Assembly: GCA_009746045.1 (NCBI GenBank) | Contig: RPFO01001928.1 | Coordinates: 1 to 64,000, forward strand | Length of the DNA stretch: 64,000 nt | Direction: 5' to 3' | Origin: Mesostigma viride | Lineage: Eukaryota; Streptophyta; Mesostigmatophyceae; Mesostigmatales; Mesostigmataceae | Part shown: one piece after another, positions 60,716 to 64,000 of the stretch | Numbering within the stretch: the first letter of the stretch is position 1 | How the letters are laid out: every line of letters starts with the position of its first letter | Translations under genes and position numbers: made by a program | Notes under the pieces: model-generated | Seen by the model: only the letters and a program-made list of their open reading frames with translations | Told to the model about the DNA's origin: nothing | Databases searched by the model: none

Positions 60716-62100
60716 ATGGCCCCAACCCCGAATACCCCAAGCCGGCATATGAAGCGGCAGGCTCGCATCCTACGCTTGCAGGACAAAATAAATGCGATGA
60801 AAAGCACTATTTCCTCCGCTTCCCTTCCCCCCTCCGTTCCACCCCCACCTCCATTCCCCGCCGCATCCACCCCCATCATCCATCGCCGTTCTCCCCTGGT
60901 GGGCCAGCAGGCATCCTTGGCCCTTGCCACTTTCAACACACGCACATTGCTATAGCAGATGACGACCATAGCTGCCGGGTAGAGGAGCTTGTCGCATTTT
61001 GCATTGCACATCGTGTATCTATTCTAGGCGTGCAGGAGCACCGTCGCCTGGCAGGTCACTACAATACGCTTCCGCGGACACCTTTTTCAGCGGGGAAAGT
61101 GCCCCCGGGCTTCCGGGGCAAATTCAGCAAGCGCTGCGGAACTTAGATACTAAAATTTCGTTTTTGGTTCGTACCGTACAGCCAATCATTTTGCGCCCGG
61201 ATCAAATTGTGATCTGGACACTGAACACGAAAATTTCAGCGGAACGTACGAAACACCAACGCAACTACAGAAATTTTTCAGTGACGAAACTGTAGTACCG
61301 TGTACCCAAGCAAAATGTAGTAGGACTTCGCTAAATTCACGTTCGGAATTTTTCCCCGCAAGATTCCCCCGCAAGATTCCCCCGCACGATTCCCCCGCTA
61401 GGTTCAGGCTCCAGTCGATGCTCGCCAAATGGCGCAAAAAAAGAAACATATGTTAAAATCAACGGTGCGAATCCTCGTTACCGCTCGGGTAACATTCTCA
61501 CTCATTTCGCGTCTCCTACGAACCGTATTGTAGTGGTGCCATTTGGCACGGTGAGCACTAAACGCCTTGCAGGCGGTTGGCGTTTCTACTTCGCTGGAAG
61601 TGGGACGCCAGGCCAAGGTGGTGTTGGTCTTTTGTGTCGCCGTTGGCAGTTGCTAGCCTCAGTACGCTTAAGTTTCTAACACCACGCCTTATGGTAGCAC
61701 ATTTCACCTCCGTCGAGGGGCGGTCTAAGCACCACCTCACGGTGGGGGTGGGCTATGCACCCCATAGTGGTCTACCTGAGTCGGAGCGCCAGGAGTTCTT
61801 CGAGTCTTTGCATAGCCTTGAGGGGGTCACTCCGGCCCGCCACTTTTTGGTTATGCTGCTCGACGCCAATGCCACGCTCCCCGTGGGCACTGCTGGCAGT
61901 CGCTTTGCGCCTGCTGACACGGAAGCTAACAACAACACTCCCCTGTTTTCTGCCTTTTTGCGGGATAGCGGGATGGTTGCTGTCAACTGCCACTTCCAAC
62001 GGCCCTCACAGGACTTGGTCACTTTTCGTGGCCCTTAGTAACGGCCGTCAGGCCTGTTTGGACTACGTGGTGGTACGGCAGCCCAGGTGCACCTCGGCTA
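60716..62100 (+). pseudogene. LINE ORF2 endonuclease domain (APE type), broken
   Basis: Pieces in three frames: SLALATFNTRTLL (60910-60955), the N-terminal strand; RVEELVAFCIAHRVSILGVQ with EHRRL (about 60975-61060), the strand holding the catalytic Glu; a GGVGLL-like strand near 61615-61640; then GVGYAPHSGLPESERQEFFE, LVMLLDANATLP and LVTFRGP (61745-62038), and LDYVVVR. These are APE-like motifs. The usual GDFN loop reads LDAN. A sequence of about 380 bp with four CCCCCGCAAGATT-type repeats (61350-61410) splits the domain. Confidence 0.75.
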
Positions 62101-62929
62101 CTGGACGCCCGAGTGTTTGACACGCCCACGGTGTGCTGTGACCACGGGCTGGTGCGCGCGACCCTTCGGCTCCGGTTCCACGTCCCCGCGCGCCGCGCCC
62201 CAGCCAGTGGTCCGCCCTGACTGCATGGTCTGCTCTACGCCCGGTCAGGGGAGTTCCTGAGGACTGGACGGACGCGGCCGAGCACGAGCGGAACCGGTGC
62301 CGACGGGAGTACCTGTCGGCCCTGGACGCCCGGGCGGACGTCGACGAGCTGGACAAGGGTGCCCCCAACGCCGCCATTTTTGCGGGCTTTGCGGCCCGTG
62401 CCCCGTTGCTGTCGGCCCGGCACCTGCCGGTCATGCCCCGCCGCCGCCCCGGCCCGCTCTACCGCCAGGACCCCAAGGTCTTGGCCGCCCGGCACCGTCT
62501 CAAGCGTAACCGGGACCCGCTGCAGAAACCAGTGCTCAAGGCCGCCCTCGATCGTGGAGGCCTACGAGCATGCTCAGGACGCGGAGGCGGCCCGCAGTGC
62601 ATCGCGGATGCCAAGGCCTGCCAGGCTCGCAACCTGAGGGCAAGGACATGTGGTACCACCTCGACCGGCTCGGCGGCCGGCGGCAGCGCACCCCGGTGGA
62701 GCACACGGGGGACGGCACGGCGCCGGTCAGCCTTGACCGCTGGTTGGCCCACAATGTTTCCTTGACCGGTGGGGCTCGCGCCCCCCCCCCGCCGCTTCAC
62801 CCCGAGACGGCCGCCCGGCCGCCTCGGGGTCGCCGGACCCCCGCCGCCGCCAGCGCCCCCCTCCTCGGCCGCGGACTACCAAGTCCCCGCCTTGCAGGAG
62901 GGCTGCCTTGCCACTGACGACGTCGTCCC

Positions 62930-64000
62930 CCCCTTCACTTTGAAGGAATTGGACGGCGCCCTTGAGCACTCGCCTGCGGTACGATGCGGCGGTCGGTGCC
63001 GACCACCTTTCTGCTGAGCTGCTGAAGACCCCTGATCCGGCGGTTAGGGATCTTCTGCTGGCGTTCTGCAACCCTGTCCTGCTCTCTGACGAGCCTCCGC
63101 CTGCTGAGTGGCAGACGGCCATCTGCGTCATGCTGTACAAGAAGGGCTCTGCTGCTGACCCCGGTAACTACCGGGGTGTCTGCCTCCAGAGCACCGCGCT
63201 GAAGGTCTTCATGCGCATGATGCTGCACAGGCTAGTCCGCGCCGCGCTGGACCCACACCTGCATGGGTGAGTCTCAGATGGGTTTCCGTCGTGGTCGTAA
63301 CATTGTCATGGCTGTGTTTGTCGCGCGCCGGTTGATGGAGGAGGTGCGTCGCCTTCCCCCTGACAGTTTGCCGCTGGTGACTTCATTTTTGTTGACTATA
63401 TCAAGGCCTTTGACACGGTTCTCTGGGAGGCTGTTTGGGCCATCCTAGCTCTGGATCGGGTGCCACCTGCGTTTATTGCTGCCATTCGCCGACTGTATGA
63501 GGGCTCACAGGCAGTAGTGCGGACTGCGGAAGGCACCGCACTCCACCATTCCCCCTTCACCACGGGGTGTGGCAAGGTTGTGTCCTGTCCCCATACCTGT
63601 TCATTATTGTCGTGGATCACGTCATGCGCCGGGCACGTGCGCGCTTTACTGCTCTTAAGGGGTTCGAGCCAGGCTTGGACATCCTTAACGTGAAAGAGCA
63701 CGGCGGGGTTAGACCTGGTTAGCGCCTTGCCGAACTGATTTATGCGGATGACACCACCCTCATCGAGAGCCCCGAGCACATTCAGACCTGGCTGGACTGT
63801 CTGGGCCTGGAGGCGCGGGCGGTGGGGTTGGAGATTAGTGTCAAAACTGAGGCGATGGTGATTGCAGGGGCCGCCTCCAGTACACCACCGCTGCCGCGCC
63901 TGCTCGACGTACGGGACGGAGGTCCCGTTCCGCGACCGCTTCAAGCTGTTGGGGAGCTGGCTTCCTGACACCGCCGACGATGTGGACACCCGCATCGGCC
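62930..64000 (+). pseudogene. LINE ORF2 reverse transcriptase, broken and incomplete
   Basis: FTLKELDGALEHSP, then ADHLSAELLKTPDP, AEWQTAICVMLYKKG, PGNYRGVCLQSTALKVF, then after a shift QMGFRRGRN, and further shifts to the QGCVLSPYLF region and the YADD motif (about 63738-63760). A TAG at 63721 replaces a Tyr/Arg codon present at 13.9 kb. The region 62100-62930 links EN and RT and has GC-rich frames without a clear domain. Confidence 0.82.

Larger units (their letters stand above)
59300..64000 (+). mobile_element. Degenerate LINE with ORF1, endonuclease and RT, running off the window
   Basis: The parts appear in the order of a complete non-LTR retrotransposon: ORF1-like segments (59339-60542), endonuclease (60716-62100) and reverse transcriptase (62930-64000). 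Frameshifts and at least one non-homologous stretch (about 61142-61520) interrupt it. The last roughly 435 bp are nearly identical to the RT of the LINE at 13765-14180. The 3' end is outside the window. Confidence 0.82.

Overview
This window is nuclear DNA of a eukaryote. It has two intron-rich, GC-rich host genes set in a sea of transposable elements, most of which can be delimited by target-site duplications (TSDs). The host genes have GT-AG introns loaded with GT, GGGGTA, CCCT and 24-53 bp repeats. One is a plant/alga/protist-style hybrid histidine kinase, the other an Nse2-type SUMO ligase. A unicellular alga, perhaps of the green lineage, fits best, but the sequence alone does not settle the taxon. 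No rRNA, tRNA, CRISPR or prokaryotic operon structure was seen.

Layout. 253-11166: a complete Ty3/gypsy chromovirus-type LTR retrotransposon with a 5-bp TSD, intact gag and pol (pol in the -1 frame, ending in a chromodomain), and two extra ORFs. One of these, upstream of gag, is an RNase H1-type hybrid-binding (viroplasmin-like) domain. Its 5' LTR carries a 195-bp secondary insertion. 12.0-14.9 kb: inverted LINE ORF1 remnants and a 5'-truncated LINE. 15-18.3 kb: mostly unassigned DNA with a short MITE-like element. 18.36-25.13 kb: hybrid histidine kinase in at least five exons. 26.3-37.0 kb: a second MITE-like element and a cluster of non-LTR retrotransposons, some nested, including two about 1.6-kb units that carry only an L1-type ORF1. 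38.4-39.7 kb: a piggyBac transposase relic lacking its catalytic core. 39.94-46.63 kb: a 6.68-kb foldback element with 2.46-kb near-identical inverted arms and a perfect 9-bp TSD, probably a Mutator-like element (MULE). 47.7-54.0 kb: a complete six-exon NSE2/MMS21 gene whose third intron contains 1.5 kb of CCCT/CCT repeat. 54.4-64 kb: further LINE remnants, ending in a degenerate LINE with ORF1, APE-type endonuclease and reverse transcriptase that runs off the window.

How it fits together. The kinase would signal through an extracellular sensor, HisKA, HATPase, a degenerate middle receiver and a canonical C-terminal receiver. NSE2 would act in the SMC5/6 complex. The most original signal is in the non-LTR elements. 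ORF1-only and ORF2-bearing elements share a 3' terminus: a five-base-pair stem-loop whose outer pair occurs as all four Watson-Crick pairs, followed by an AT-rich tail. Nearly all dated insertions lie at a pyrimidine/ATG junction. This suggests a LINE machinery that recognises a small 3' hairpin, has a Y/ATG target preference, and mobilises ORF1-only partners in trans.
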